From: Aphelocoma coerulescens
Taxonomy: Eukaryota; Chordata; Aves; Passeriformes; Corvidae
Direction: 5' to 3'
DNA length: 64,000 bases
NCBI RefSeq assembly: GCF_041296385.1
Contig: NC_091020.1
Location: 25,332,501-25,396,500, forward strand
Shown: in pieces, positions 10,591 to 24,805 of the stretch
Layout: every line of letters starts with the position of its first letter
Numbering within the stretch: the stretch's first letter is position 1
The notes under the pieces: model-generated
Database searches by the model: none
Seen by the model: only the letters and a program-made list of their open reading frames with translations
What the model was told of the DNA's origin: nothing
Translations under genes and position numbers: made by a program

Positions 10591-13500
10591 TAATCCAGTA
10601 ATTCCAGGGTGAATTAACAAATTTCGGAGGATTAGAGACATATCCTTTAGAAATGCTAAGTGATAATATTGTCTCCCTGTGGAGGCTGTTAAGAATTGTA
10701 ACATGACATCTGAGGGAAAACTACCATTATAGCAACACAGAGCAGCCAGATGGGCAAGTGATCCACACAGCTTATGTCAAGAAAACAGGAAGCATCTGTC
10801 TCTGTGGGGAATGGAAGAAATAATTAATGGATCCATGTACAGCCTGGGAGATTGATAGCTGTAATTTAGCAGTGGCTGTTCAGCACTTCTACTAGCAATG
10901 ACAAAGTGGCCGGCAGTGTTCTCTGTGTCCTAATCAGTCTCTTGATTACAGTGTGGAAGGGGCTGGGGTTACCCTCTGAAGAGAGAGATCTTACAAAACC
11001 GAGCAGCAGTGAAATAGAACCATATGGGAGACCATATGTGAGGACAACATCTGCAGAGGGCTTCATCTTTTCTTTCTCATATTTTTCCTGAATTGTAAAG
11101 GGTTATTATATTAATATGTAGATCAGCTTCACAGCCATAGCTGAAAAGCCTGCTACTGTGAATCAAACTCCTGTGTCAAGGAAACCTGAGCAGCAGAGTC
11201 CCATGGTGATGTCAGAGAAGCAGAGGATTGCTGATTTAATGCTCCAGTGTGCAAAGTCTGGCCCCATTGCAGGGGATGGAGGCTAGTGGGGAGCTGTGCA
11301 TTGCATGGTTCAGTGTTGTGGGGCCACCAAGGTCAGTGTAAATTTCTCGCATTACAGAGCTCTGTAAAGTCAAAGTGCTGGTCCTCATTTTGTAGTTCTC
11401 CATCAGATGACTGGAATAGTCTGAGGCTTTTTTGGATGAAGTGAGGTGACAAGGGTTAAAGTGCTCAAAAGCTTGTCTGTTACCCCAGCCCTACATCCCA
11501 AAGATTTAGTGTGAGAGATCCCCTCTGACTGCTGGTGTTGCCAGGTCTGTCCAACACCCTGCAGTGCACCAAGCCACCTGCAGCATGCTGCTTGCTCAGA
11601 AAACAGAGCTCTCAGAAGTTTTCTGCACCTGAGCTGTGGGAGGAAGCAGGACATGGCAGAGCTGGGCATCAGCAATAAGGTGCTGCAGGTCTGTTCTTGA
11701 TCCTGGTTCCCTGTGGCAGAGACCTCAGGGAGTTTCCAGTGATTCAATGAAGAGAGGAAGAGCAAGAAGATGAGAGGGGGTCTCCAGGAGAGAAGAACCC
11801 AGTGCCATGGGCACCAGTCCCTGGTCCTCAGATGAGGATGTTTTATGCATAGATACTCATTGGTGTAAGTGCAAGGTAGTCCTGAAGGCTGACTGGTTCA
11901 GACCCAACTTAAAGGCTTTGCTGAGGAGTAGCTGTGGTAGAAGCAAGCATGGAGCCTCAGTCTCCAAAACCTGTGCTGCAATCCTTGGGGCTGGCTTTGC
12001 ATCTGGAGAAGATGTTTAAATTATGTTCTCAGGTGACTGAGGGGGAGCTGGGCTTGTCCATCTATGATCTCTGCTTCCTGATGTGGCAAATGAGTTATAT
12101 CTGACAGGTATCCTCAGCTTGTATCCTTTTGTGTGTGTGTAAGTCAGCAAATGGAGGGCCTTGCCTTTCACCTGACATGGCCCCAGTTTTGAAATCTGGT
12201 GTTGGAAAGAGACTTATTTTAAGGACAGAAAACTGTGGTTTACTGTTTTATAAGTCTGATTCTATTTATAGCCCTTTTCCTGTTCTGTTCAACTTAGTGA
12301 AAGAGTTTTCATCCGGAGTAAATAATGTAACTGTTCCCTCCAGTGGAACTGCAATGATTCACACCTGCGATGGTTCCACTAACCTTAACTCCTCAAAGCA
12401 ATCAACTCTAACATAATTGCACTCTCATACCCATGTTTCACATCTTGGAGACTACTGCAGCATTTTTATGTAACCTGGGATAAGTTCAAACCTGATAAAA
12501 CTTCTTTAAGGTCACCCTGCTTCTGCTGGGGATGGAGATGATTGGGATTTGATAAAGCTTGATTCCCATATGATTCAAACTTCCTAAGTGCGTAGGGTTT
12601 TTGGTAGCACAGTGGGTACCTGATGGCTCTTTGCTTCAAGAGCCCTGGTGGTTTAGTGTGGTGCCCAGGCTTTGGCACCATTACTGCAGTGAGGAGCCCG
12701 TCAGACAGGCTGGGGTGTTGCTCTCTGGCTGAGCTGCACTGGAGACAGCCGAGTGGAGGGCAGTTTGGAAACAGCTCAGCACCTGCATCTTTTCCTTTGG
12801 TGTAATGCTTTGGTGCTGTGGTTAACTGTAAGGATTTCTGGATGGGTTGTGCAGAACTGTGGGCATGATCAGAGAGCTGGAGCAGACAGAGGGTAATGGG
12901 GAACCACATTGTTTCCTGGGCGCAGGTTGAACTGCATTGGTCAGTTCCGTTTCATCGAAAGTCCCGAGTCACCAGACAAGAAGGAATTTGTAAGAGGAAG
13001 GGAGTGAATTGACATTATGGCAGTGTATATTTCCTTGCCTTTTCATCTGATTCCTTCATCCACCTCAGGGTCCAGTTGTTCATCACAAAGCCCTTTGACT
13101 GAACGCTCTCTCTTGCCACATTCTTTCCTTGGTGGCTTTGTTGTACAGTGAGGATGTACAATGAATCTTTCCATGGCTGCTGCAGTGACTCTGGCCAAGA
13201 ACCCATGCCATGGCCCTCTCACCTCCAGGAAGGATTAGAGTGGTCAAGCAAGAGGCAATGAGCCACAGTAAATTGAGCCTGTGATGTACTACAGAGCTCT
13301 CTTTAAATCTCCTCCCTTCACTGAGGAAGGCAAAGTGGTTTGGTGATGGATTTCATGGAAAGGGACACCTGAGAGCAACAGCTATTTGAGAAGAGAGGCG
13401 TGCTTTATGGAGAGATTATGTTTTTGTTTAAGCTTGCTTGGATGTCAAGATGACAGCTGTATAGAGATTGTGTGGACAAATGAAGTGAGAGCTAATGCTC

Positions 13501-16500
13501 AGCAAGAGCAATGCCAGCTTCCCAGGGGGTATGGGTTTGCAGAACTACATGAAACCAAATTTCAGAGATCAGCCATGCTGAAAAGGTATTGACTGAAGAT
13601 AAAACACAAGTACTTACCTGCTTGTTTTCTGCAGTGCTTTATTGGTCGCTTTTGTTTGGTTTTGCAGTAAGTAAAAGGATCTTTGTATTCTCTCTCAGTC
13701 AGGTCTACCCTTTCCAGGCCTGCAGAGGTCATCACTCTTTCCTCATACAGGAAAGGCTGAATTACACAAGAGAAGGCAAGGCTCCATTTTCTGAGTGTGC
13801 CAACAAACAACATTTTTCATTATTTGGCCATATCTGCTGTGGACTGATGTGACTCCCTTCATCTCTTGAAGGATTTTTTTCCACCTTTCCCATTATGGGG
13901 TGAGAGAAGAAATGAGGCCAAAGACATGATGTGACCAAGTACTGCCTGCTGTACTGTCCCTGGCAGTGTAGAGGGATCAGCTGGTCCCTCAACTGCATTC
14001 CTGACCATGGACAGATGCTGCAAAGGGAGCTTTTTCTATGGGGCCTCTCTGTGGGGCACAGACTCTTCGGTGCCATGGAGGTTCTGAAGGTTTAAGTTGA
14101 TTTAAATGAAAATCCAAAGGTCAGGAATTCTCCAGAGGGCCCCAGAGTAATCTTCTGAGGAATCTTCCTGGTGTCATGGATGACCACAGGCATGTGGAGA
14201 CTGTGACTGTTAGCTGTGGACCACCAAGCTGGCAGAGGCTTAGAACGTGAGATCTGCTGGTATCATTCATACCTGGGAGAAGGCAAAGTGGTGGCTCAGA
14301 GTGGTAGCAGCAAAATCCTGCCATTGGTGGCAAAGCTGGGGGATGGCTCAACGTCTTTTTCCCTTCTTCCCTGTGCTACTTTGCTCTCCTTTCCCTGGGA
14401 CCAAAAATGTGTTCATGAGGACTGCATCACAGGGCAGAGTCTTGCTTTGTGCAGGGAGGGAGGGAGGGAAGTCTCTGTGGCAGCCTGGAACATGAGACTT
14501 CTCGCATCAGGGTTGCTTCACAGTAACAGCTACAGGGTGTTCCGGGTATCCCATTAGACTGCTAATCCTTGACATGCTCACCTGGGAAGTGCAAGATCCA
14601 GCCTATGTTTCTGCATTTGCTGATACCCTCTAAATCCCCTCAGAGCTGAGAAGAAGAGGGTCATGAATCCATTTCCCTTGAAGTCAAAGGAGAACTCCTG
14701 CTGACCCCAGTAATTACAGATCAGGTACTCCTTTGTTCTGTCCCTGCAATCAGACCTTCCATCTGTTTTTCCATAAAAAGCATCAACTACATTAGAAAAT
14801 CCTATCCCTACTCTTGGCAGCTGGGGTCATGCAGGACTCATTAAAGAAAGTAAATACAGGATGTGGGCATGCCTGGCAGCAACAGCTTTCTTGTGGTGCC
14901 AGCAGGCCCTCTGCCAGGTAATGCTGAACTCCCGGTGAGAGCTTCTCAGAGCACCTTTGGGATGTGTACAGAAGAGTTCTGTGGTGAGATGAAATATTTA
15001 AAACCACTTTGGGTTGAAGCGAGGTGGGAGAGCAGCAGCCTCTTTAATCTCTGCACAGCTTTAAGACTGCCTGTGAATCATTGATGAGGAGGGAAGAGTG
15101 TTTCTAAAGCTCTGGCAGGTCATTAAACCTGGTGATGGACTCATTAAACAGGGAGCTGCATGGAAAGCCCTGGACAAAAGCACCGGAGTATTTCACATCC
15201 ATTGCCCGGTGGAGTGCCAGCACTTTTTACCTGGAACTTTCAGGGTATTGTTGCAGCGTATTTTATTAAGAAAGGCAAATGTCTTAGGTCAGTGGATTGT
15301 GTTACATAACAGAAAATGTGCAAAAAGCTTTTTGATCTGTGAGGCAAAACCATAAGAAGACACAGTAGTTGGAATTTAGGACTTGTGGTGTTTCTAAACA
15401 TCTGATTGCTTTGTGTAGGGGAATTGGGTCAATCACCATGGCCAGATCTTTTATCTGGGACCTAATTGGGCTGGGGAAGGTGGGGGAGTGTTGCAGTGTT
15501 AGTGTTCCCATGGCTTCAGTGGAAGAGAAGTAGAAAATGCCACTTTGCCAAGTGGTGTCCTCAAATCCATGTGTTCACAGCTTCTGCTGGCCTCAGTGCC
15601 CACACCATGGGGCTGTTTGACCTCTGCTGTACCTGCTGATCTGTGCCTCAGGCTTTCTCTGACCCACCTGCAAAGACTGTTCAATGGGCTGGATAATTTT
15701 CTGGCCATGGCAATGACAAATGCAGTGTCAGATGATCTCTTCAAATGGTTTGAATTTTGTTCTCTTTGGAGAGAATTTTGCTTCTCAGCAAAACTGTGGT
15801 GAAGTGCTGGCTGTAGACCTGAGTAAACCTGGCCTTGCTTATAGGCCCTGTACTTAATTTCTGATTGTTAAGTACAGAGACCTAGATACTTGAACGTTGT
15901 CAGCTGGTTTTGCCCTCTTGGCTTCGGATGGGTTTGCAGGATTTGATTGCTGTACATTTACATAGCTGTGTTCCAAAGCACTGTGCAAATGTCACGCAGA
16001 GGAGATGATATCTGCCTTCCTCAGGGGGATGGACATTGTCCCTCAGCTGGCAAGCAGTCAGCAAGTGACCTTTTCTGCAGAAAGCTGCAGCTGTCTGCCC
16101 TTGCTTCTGGGGCCCTCAGGAGAGAGTGGGAACAGCTGCAAAGGAAAAGAACCTTCAAATTTGCAATGGGGAGGAGGAGCAAGAGGTTAGCAATGTGGAG
16201 GATGCTTCTGGACTGAGAGCTGAGTTCCTCTTCCCTCTGTCTCTTGGTCTGGAGGAGAACAAAAGGAGCTGGAGGCAACTTAGAGGAAGGATTTGTCCGT
16301 TGTGGCAGAGGTGTGGGGATTTCTCATTCAGATGAGGCCTTAAGGCTCAGGTAAGTCCATGGATTGCTTGAAGCCGTAGGTGGTGGCAGGGTGGTGAAAG
16401 AAGTCCATTCCCCTTTGCTGGGTGTGGTAGCTGCATCTTGATGTTTATAGCTTCTTCGTAAACCTATGTTGGGACATCTAAATGCAATTGCTTCTGGCAG

Positions 16501-19500
16501 TGTGGAGAGCTGATGCTACTTAATACTGCTTCGGAATTCAGAAGAGGAAGTGGAGAAGAATTAAATATGAAGTTCTGCTGCTGCACATAAAGTTATCAGA
16601 GATGCTCTAGTTTTGTCCTCAACTAACGTGTAATTGAGTTTTTCCTTTTGCTTTTTCTTTTTTGTTCATTGCTTGAAACAAATAAGCTCTCCCTTAAATG
16701 AGCTGTTTCCAGAAATCCTGTAAGCAGTGTGCTCATTGGAGGTGGGAAGAGGGGTATGTGCAAGGGTTTGGGAATGCACAATTGGGTATAAGGAGTGCAG
16801 TGGGAAAGAACAAATGAATTCTGACACTGTAAGTGAAGATTAAGCAGTGAAGAGAGTGCAGCTTCAGCTGGCAGTTGTTGCATGAACAGCTTGGATATTT
16901 CAATAATCAGTTTAAAGATGAGTTTATCAGACTCTTCAAGGTGTGTGGTTGTAGCTCAAAGCCATTGAAAGTCAAGAGAGATTATGACGGTGTGGAGTAA
17001 AAATGCATTAATGAGATCTCTACCATCCGTGTGAGGAGGAGACAGAGTTGGTGTTGTCAGGAGCAGTTTTCTGTTGCTTGTGATCCTTAACTCCTGTTCT
17101 AAACTAGGAGCAGAGAATGTTGTTTATCTGTAGAGAGCTCTGACTCTACCTGTAGCTGAACCACCTCTGGACTCTCCTGGTGGTCTGTGGCTCTGCAGTC
17201 CCATGAAAACATATATTTTCTTTCCCCTCCAGTTGAACAAAGTGGCCTGCAGCAGACAGACAGAGACAAGAGCTCATCCTTGCCCAGATGTGCTCCGGCT
17301 GGTGAATGTCACTCCCTCTTAAAGTCAGTGGGGCTGCAAGGAATGGCCCATGTGGCTGTGGTGTCCTGGCCGTCAGATAGAAATCTGCACAAGCTTCATG
17401 TTTCAGTGGGGTTGGACTACTGTGTTGTGTGTTTTTCAGTATTTCTACTTGGGCAAGTCCATAGACAATTGCCTTGAGAAGAATAGGCTCCCTTGGGAAT
17501 CTCTGCCTGGGGATACCCAGAGGCTGTGCTGTCTGTGGCACTCCTCTGCCTGTAATTACAGGCGGCAACTCCGTCAGATGCTGCATTAAGAAATTAATCC
17601 TTATCTCCTACTTAATCAAAAACATCTTGTTAGAATGGTTGGTCCATTTTGGGGCTCTGTGGTGTGTGATCCCTCTCTGTGATTTCCAGCCCTCAGACTA
17701 GAAGGGATTCTGTCCCTTCTGATTTCTCCAGTGTGTAGCCAGTCTTCAGCTGAGATTTTTGGCATCTAGCAAGGGGCAGCCTCGACCTGGGCTAGAGTCA
17801 CCTGTCCCACAGGCAATTACTGCAGCTGCTCTCCATTTCAGCACATAGGGAGGTTGAGACTTGACTTAGAGGGAGGAGTGGTGCTTTGAGATCCAAACCT
17901 CTGTCATGGCTGGATGTAGTAGTGGTATCAATATGGAACGTACTTGCCTGGGAGTGTTTTTTGTGTTCGTGCTTGCCTTTTTACTCTTTACTACTTTACC
18001 AGAGGTTGGCATGATCCTTCTGCTAGGAAGGTAAAGGTGCATTTGAAGAGCACCTCTTACTGAGACAGGAGTGAACAGCCAGACAATCTTCCATCCTGTT
18101 GTCTCATGAAAGAAAAAAAAAGTGTCTGTGTTATATTTCCCCTCTGGAATAACTTTGGTGCATTTGATATTATTCCATAATCTGTGTCTTTTTGTCTTAC
18201 TACTTTCAGCAGATCAATGTAGCAGTCTGAGTTTTCAAATCTAGTGGGACAGCAGAAATAAAGACAGGTGGAAGGGAAGTTCAGGGGGGAAAAAATCCCA
18301 AAAGAAGGTACCACTTTTTCCTGAATTTAAAGGGCAGGAAGAAAATGCACTTGAAAAGGATGAAATGTCTCAATATATTTTATGTGGCTAGAGGATAAGG
18401 AAGAACACATGTGCACTTGCTGAATGTGTGCTGGGGGATGGCCTACAAAAGGTTTCTAAGAGCAGCAACATAAAATTAAGAAAAAGGGAAACTGTAAGCT
18501 GGAAAGAATAGAAATTCTCTTGAAGAGAGAGATTTAACAAGCTGTGGGTAATTTTCTCAAGGGAATGGATAAACTCTCCACTGCTGTTTTTTTTTAAATT
18601 TAACTGGACAAAACAGTAAGAAATATGCTCTAGGAACTAATCTTCTGTCAACTTGATGGATTAATGACCTAATTGGTCCTTTGGTTTCCTTCCATCTCTC
18701 ATGCCTACTGTTCTGTGAGCAGCAGCTTCTAGTCATTAGGAATAAACTAGGTGAAAGGAATATGTTACTGGAAATATTCATTTACTTTCAAGGATTTGGT
18801 CATTTTCCAGACCTCTTGGCCATGATAAAGCTTTGGTGCTGTAGGAGATAGAATGGGTGTGGAGCTCAGAAGCTGCCAAACTAAAACTTGCTTTTTGCTT
18901 TCCCTATAAGGCCTTGAGTGGTTTCTGTCTCTTGGATAGAATATTTTTCTGAGACCTGGCTATTCTTTCAAAACCATGGCAATTCACTGTCTCTTCTACA
19001 TCTGTAGCCTGTTGTGTTCCATCTTGCCCTCTCTGCAGGTTCCTTGGGGGTCCTCCAGGGCACAGATAGGCAGACAGATGGTTTTTTGCACCAGGTCTCA
19101 TGGGTCTGAGCTACCTGGTGAGGCAAACCAGATGGGAAGCTTTGAAAACATGCTTTTCCCTTCCCCATGTGTTTCCCACCTTCCAAGTTTCCTGTGCTGC
19201 CTAACTTCCCAAATGTCCCACACGGAAATCAGATGCGTAATCAGGGAAAGAGGGAGGGCATGATGGCTGTATTTTGGTATTCTTGGTTCCTGGAAATTAC
19301 CTCCTGTGCACTGGAGGAAACTTCAGGATGCTCAAGGTACTCGAGAGACCAGAACCTGCTGGTTCATTGAGAGAACATCAAGGTGGTTGGGAGTAAGCAC
19401 AGCAAGATACACAGCTGGGGCTTCCACCTACCTCATTTCATCCCAGTAACAATGAAGATACCATTTTTTTCTTCCCATTCTCCTTGACTGTTTACTCTTT

Positions 19501-19818
19501 CCTTTGTCTTTTCCTGTACCATTTAGGATATGTGGACCATGGCTACATCTACTGTGCTGCTATGCTCAGGATTTCACGTACTGGGAGAACTGTCTTGCTC
19601 TAGCTTCCTTGTCATCTCTTTCCCTTTGTACATCTGCTGGTAAAACAACCTGGCAATAGATGAAACTTTAAATGCATTAGGCATTCATTTACATTTGAAG
19701 AGGGAAATAAAATATGCATGACTCACCATAATTCAGATTCACAGGCTGTTTCCACATTACGTTTCTGCAATCAAAATTTGACTTTTTAAAACAGTTTTAA
19801 TGACTGTAGGTGGTGGTA

Positions 19819-19833
19819 TTTTTTTTTTTTTTT
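19819..19833. repeat. T15 homopolymer tract
   Basis: This is an uninterrupted run of 15 T in AT-rich unique DNA. It is a simple microsatellite with no associated retrocopy recognised. Confidence 0.85.
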
Positions 19834-22822
19834 AAGGTTTAAATGGTGGAGTTCTCAGGACATTCAGTGAACGCTTCCTCATTTGACAGAGGTGATCTCT
19901 GGATTTCATGATTTCTTTTCAGAGTCTTCAGGTGAGCTGTGAGCATCATCAGTCCCTCTAACCTGGGGTGGGGTTGCACAGACTCTGAGCCTTAGTTGGA
20001 ATTGGTCCCAGGATGTTTTATGTTCCTGAACTCAGCTCAGTCCTAGCCTTTCTCTTATCTTATTTTCAATGGCTTCTTTTCTCAAACTGCTTACAGGTGT
20101 TGGTTCCTTGGCATGCAGACTTCATTTACTGCTTTTAAATTGCCCAAAACAACATTGGCAAATGCCACTTGAAGCTGCAGCTCCTATAACCCCCTTATGT
20201 TTTATCTTTCATTATTTCGGTGTTTACATTATTTGGTGCTGTTCAGTATCACCCAATTGTAAATTACCAGCAGGAAATGGCAGTGGAGTGGAACCAGTTC
20301 AGGCTAATCTTAAAATCATTGGTATAAAGAGCACAAACCTTATGCTGAAAGGAGATTTCTGCAGACTGTATGCTTAGCTTTCTCAGTGCAGCACAGGATT
20401 TCTGCATGTATGAGAAGGGATGTGATTGCACACGTGAAGACTAGTGCAGATCTCGGAGTCCTTTGAGAAAAGCAGTAGTGAAGTTTGTAGGTAGTGAAGA
20501 TGTGCTGGAGGGAGATGAAGCTGGTGCAGGAGTGATCTGTTAATATCAAATGCCAGAAGATTAGAAGAATAAGTGTCTTCTGAAAAAAAAAGGACTAGAG
20601 TCACTTGAAGGGAAATGGCCACTGTGCTGTGTCTGTTTCCTTTGGCCCCTTGCACTTAATGAATGCCCTTGGAATAGCAGCTCTGCTACTGAATCGAAGT
20701 GAGTTGTGCACCATGCTGGTTAGTTTTGTGTGCCCTGTGGACAGAGAATGAAAATGCTAATGCCTGATTTATGTGTCAAGCCAGCACAGCTACATTACCT
20801 GGCTGAGCTGCACAGTGCACCTGTGGAATAGAGATTGCATCTCCCCAGGGTACAGTGCTTCTCACCCTGACCCCTCTGCTTTGCTGGGGTGGTTCCAGCT
20901 GCTCCTTCTGGAAGGGGAAGCATCCTGTGTGCTGCTTCAGTGATGCTCAAGAAGAGGGAGGAAAAACTCCCTGTGCTCAGCTGCTGACCAACAACCAGGA
21001 TGCAGCATTATTAGTTGTGGATGTCCCTGGGCTGAAAGTATCCGCTGAACTGGGAATCCAGGGAGGTGACAGAAAGTCACTCTAGGCAAGTTTATAGCAA
21101 TCATTTCCCCAATAATGTGAATATGGTAATTTTGGAGTTCATATTTTCTTTTGGAAGGTTGTACCATGTTTGTGGGTTTCCCTTCTGGATTCTGCTAACA
21201 TCTGACTAAGCAGGGATGAGGAAGAGGAGATGTAAAGAGCCTAAATCAGAACTGTGAGCATAAGAGAGGGGGGACAGTTTGACTTGAAAATCAGATCATT
21301 TTTCTTTTCCTGGCTTTTGTATTTAGCTGTTCTCAGCAGCAGCCAAAGGCGGATCTTTTATGCTGGAGCTGGACTCTATTCTGAGCCTTCTACTGCTTCT
21401 GGGTCTGTGTGTGGGTGCTCCCTCTTGGAAATGCTTCTGGGACACGGCCAGCTGTGGGCTGAGTCTTCAAGCTGTGTAGGCTTGTGGTGCAGGGGCAATA
21501 GTACATGAGATACAAGCACATGGTGTGAGTACCATATGGATAATGGCTATTTATTAATATTCCCTGTTCTCTGGCTGCCATTTGACAAACACAACAGCTG
21601 GAATGCCCTATAAAGAAATTCAAATAACTTCTTGGAATGGAGACATTCACTAGTTCTGTGAAGATTTTGTAGAAGGCACATTACTTGCAAGGGTATGCTG
21701 TTTGCCACAGATCCTTATCTCTTAGAGTTTTATTTCTATTGTTGATTCATGTGAGGCTTAGGAAGGCCATGTGTAACCCAGCAGGTGGTTGTCAACTTTA
21801 TCAGGATGGCAAGGTGTGGCAGCAGGATAAAAGTCAAGAATTATCTTCTGTATTGATTTAATGTAACCTCTATTCAGCAGAGAGCACAGTTAAATGCAGA
21901 CACACAGCTCTTCTTGGCTGTGTGGTCCTTCTATTCCCTAACATGGGTGATAGTGAATAGGAATATAAATCCTAACTGCCAGGGTGCTTCCTCTTTTGAA
22001 CCTGTGCCATTGTGTCATGTTCTTGAAAGTTCTTTTGTGTCTCAGTTAGAAATCCCAGTTTTGGGAGTTTTGTTCACCTGTAAATTAACAGGTTGCAGGA
22101 GAAGGGAATAGCTACAAAATGTCCTTTTTTTGTGTCATGAGATGTTCTCTGCTGTGCTCAGTCACCACCCAGGGTTAAGTGGTAGACTTGCTCCCAGCTG
22201 AGCTGAAATGGAACAGCACTGCACAGGGCATTTTAATCAAGCAGATGATCTTGGTATCAGTGTTGGGATGTTATGTTTTGAAGCTCCTCAGTTTTATTTC
22301 CTAATGCCTTTATCATGTCTGTTCCTGAAAAAGTGCTGTGGTGTGTTTGGAAGTGGCATGGTGCTTTTCGTGATCTTAAGTGTGCCTATTAAAACAAAAA
22401 AAGGCCATATTGAAAATCCATTTTCTCCTTGCAGGTCTTGAGCAATTTTGTAAGATATAATAAGATGAGCAATCTGGTTCTGGCAGTGAAAAGAACAGAT
22501 GCCAAGCTATAATTTCCCTTACCAGAAAATGCTGTGGAGTCACTTTGTGTTGTAGAAAGAAGAATCTGTGTTATTAATAGAGGACAGTTAAAACTTGGAG
22601 TCCTGAGAGCACACACTTCATCTGGTCTGTGCCATATGGAGGATGGTAGGCAGGGACACATCCTGGCCTGCCAGGAGAGAGGCTACAACATCTTGGAGTG
22701 CATGAGGTTGTCCATACCCTGACTTAGCAGCAGAAACTGCTGGGTAACACATCTGCTAACACTAAGGGGTTGTGTTTCTGACTATAGGAACTATTTCTAT
22801 ATTTTTTTGAAGGCCAGCCTCC

Positions 22823-23155
22823 ATGGAAAATGGCAAAGAAAAGCTGGCATTACCCAATTGCACCGAACTGGTAACTGTGGGGCCCTTTTCACACTTCTCA
22901 GATGAACAGATTCAAGAAATTGGCAAAAAAAAAGTCTTAAGAATGCTGAAATTTGCCTTTGTGAATATGTACTTTTTCTTATCTCCAGAAATATTCTGGG
23001 TGTGTTGTCATCCCCACCTCCTTGCCGAGGTCAGACACCAACAAGCTTCTGGAACAATACATCTGCCCACTTGTTCCACAGATACAGATGTGAAGCACTG
23101 GTGGTTGGTGCTGAGTCACAGGGGTAAATTCACACCTGAATTTACTATATTTTAA
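22823..23155 (+). other. Protein-like open frame, unrecognised
   Basis: This 110-codon frame starts with ATG followed by G (CTCCATGG) and is preceded in frame by TGA. Its first 43 or so residues are polar and charge-rich, with one N-glycosylation-type NCT and an acidic/Gln-rich segment (SDEQIQEIGKKK), which reads like a soluble protein. The second half becomes hydrophobic and Cys/His-rich and looks like random translation. I do not recognise the family. No clear donor site follows the protein-like part, so an exon is possible but weakly supported. The most likely alternative is a chance open frame. Confidence 0.12.
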
Positions 23156-23190
23156 TATATAGTATTAGCTAGCAAGGGCTAGCAAGCCCT
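23143..23190. repeat. Two adjacent short palindromes
   Basis: TACTATAT at 23143-23150 pairs with ATATAGTA at 23157-23164 across six bases. AGGGCT at 23175-23180 pairs with AGCCCT at 23185-23190 across four bases. A direct GCTAGCAAG repeat overlaps the second. Two small cruciform-capable units side by side are visible, but no function is implied by the sequence. Confidence 0.6.
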
Positions 23191-24556
23191 AACTTGTTTA
23201 AGCAGTTTGCAACTTGTTCCCTATTCTGTCCAGCTTTCTTCTTATTATGATTGTGTTAAGTGTTGGGTCACAACTAACCTGTTTTTCTGCAGGCTGTCGC
23301 AGAGATAACATTGCACTCTCATCATCATCAGATTTGTTCATCTCCATTAACTGATGGGCTTATGCTTTTCTTTCCTCTCTTCTTTTAATGTATTTATAGA
23401 ACCTCCTTTGTTGCCTTTATGTCCTTGTTAGTTGTAATTCAACTTGTGCCTTAGCCTTCCTGATTTATCCCTGCATGCTTACACTAGTCCTTTATACTTT
23501 TGAGTTGCTTGTCCTTGTTCCCACCTTCTATACAGGTGCTTTTTGATTGTTCAGCCTTTAAAGTGCTCCTAATGTAACCATATTGGTTTCAAGCTATGTT
23601 CACGAGCTTTGCTCTGTACCAGCATAGGCTGCTATTGTGCTTTAATTTTACAGTCCCTTTCAGCACTACCAGATCCCCTGCATTCCTCCCTACCTTAGAT
23701 TATCTTCCCAAGAGACCATCCCTCACAGTTCTGAATGTGTTCAAGTCTGATGGTTTTTTTTTTAAGTCCACATTATGTCCTCATTCTCCTCATTCTCCTT
23801 TCCCTTCCTCTGCTGTCTTATGATCACTTTCATCTGCATTGCTTTCCACTTTTCAGTCCTTAACAGTTTCTCCTTATTGAAATCAAATCTAAATTCCCAT
23901 TACTTACTATAGTTTATCTCAGCTTTTAAACAAAGACTTGTCACCATCACAAAGAACTTAGACTCTCTGTTTCATACTGTGCTGTTTTCAGTAACCAATA
24001 TCCTCCAGAAAATGTGGTATTTCTGCTGTTTACCCAGAAAACACTCATCCCTGTGCTTCTCTCTGGATAATTCTCTTCTTCCCACTTTTTCTCGAACAAG
24101 ACATCTGGAATAGGACCTGAAATTTCTTCTGTTTCTGAGTTTCAAGCAAGCATTTCTACCATGAAGTGCAGCACCCATTCCCTTTTTCTGTTGTTATTCC
24201 CCCAATTATGTGCATTTATAGATTCCCCCCTTTTTTTTTTTTTCCTTTGTTCTTATTTCTTATAGCATCATTTGAAGTAGGCAAAAATTCTGGAGTTAGA
24301 GACCAAGTAAGTAAAATCAGAATAGGAACCTTTATAATCGCAGCCAGAAATTGGTTTTTCCTTCACAGTGGGCTTTGAGCTACTGTGAAACATCGCTGCT
24401 CATTATTGGGATCTAATACAAAAGCGGGTAAACTAAAGCTGGTGTATTATAGCTTTGCTTTAAATGTTGTCTGCCCCTCTCCTTAACAGGCTTTATCAGA
24501 GAATGTATTTACTGTGTCATTTCAGGGCTCTCCTCTGATACTACTTAAAAATAATA

Positions 24557-24805
24557 GGATGAGAAGAAGTGGCCTTACATTGCACAGGTGAAGTTTAGAT
24601 TGGATATTAGGAAAAATTTCTTCACAGAAAGGGTATGGAGCACTGGAAGAGGCTGCCCAGGAAAATGGTTTACCAGTTTGAGGTATTTGGAAGACATGAA
24701 GATGTAGTGCTTAGGAATGTGGTTTGGTGCTGGACTTGATGGTGTTTGTTTTACAGCTGGATTTGATCTTAAAGGTCTTTTCCAACCTAAATGACCCTGT
24801 TTCTT
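24557..24805 (+). mobile_element. CR1 LINE, 3' fragment
   Basis: The segment begins with the CR1 wording GGATGAGAAGAAGTGGCCTT. It continues through TTAGATTGGATATTAGGAAA, TTTCTTCACAGAAAGGGT and GCACTGGAAGAGGCTGCCCA, and ends with CTTAAAGGTCTTTTCCAACC. This is the last 250 bp of an avian CR1 retrotransposon in plus orientation: the end of the ORF2 region and the 3' untranslated part. It is 5'-truncated, which is normal for CR1. The reading frame is broken and the terminal ATTCTATG repeats have decayed to GACCCTGTTTC. It cannot move on its own. Confidence 0.93.

Larger units (their letters stand above)
10591..24556. other. Long unique non-coding stretch
   Basis: I find no gene or clear mobile element across these 14 kb. 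Frames reach at most about 150 codons (12466-12909 minus, 17146-17586 minus) and look random in composition. A fragment at about 15955-16010 (TACATAGCTGTGTTCCAAAGCACTGTGCAAATG, spoken of here only by position) recalls an ancient tail-type interspersed repeat but is too short to name. Simple tracts include (GGGA)n at about 14456-14470, T15 at 19819-19833 and T13 at 24231-24243. A small palindromic cluster sits at 23143-23190. Confidence 0.5.

Noticed and set aside
12466..12909. 147-codon minus-strand frame
   Set aside because: The translation looks random and no neighbouring exon-like features are visible.
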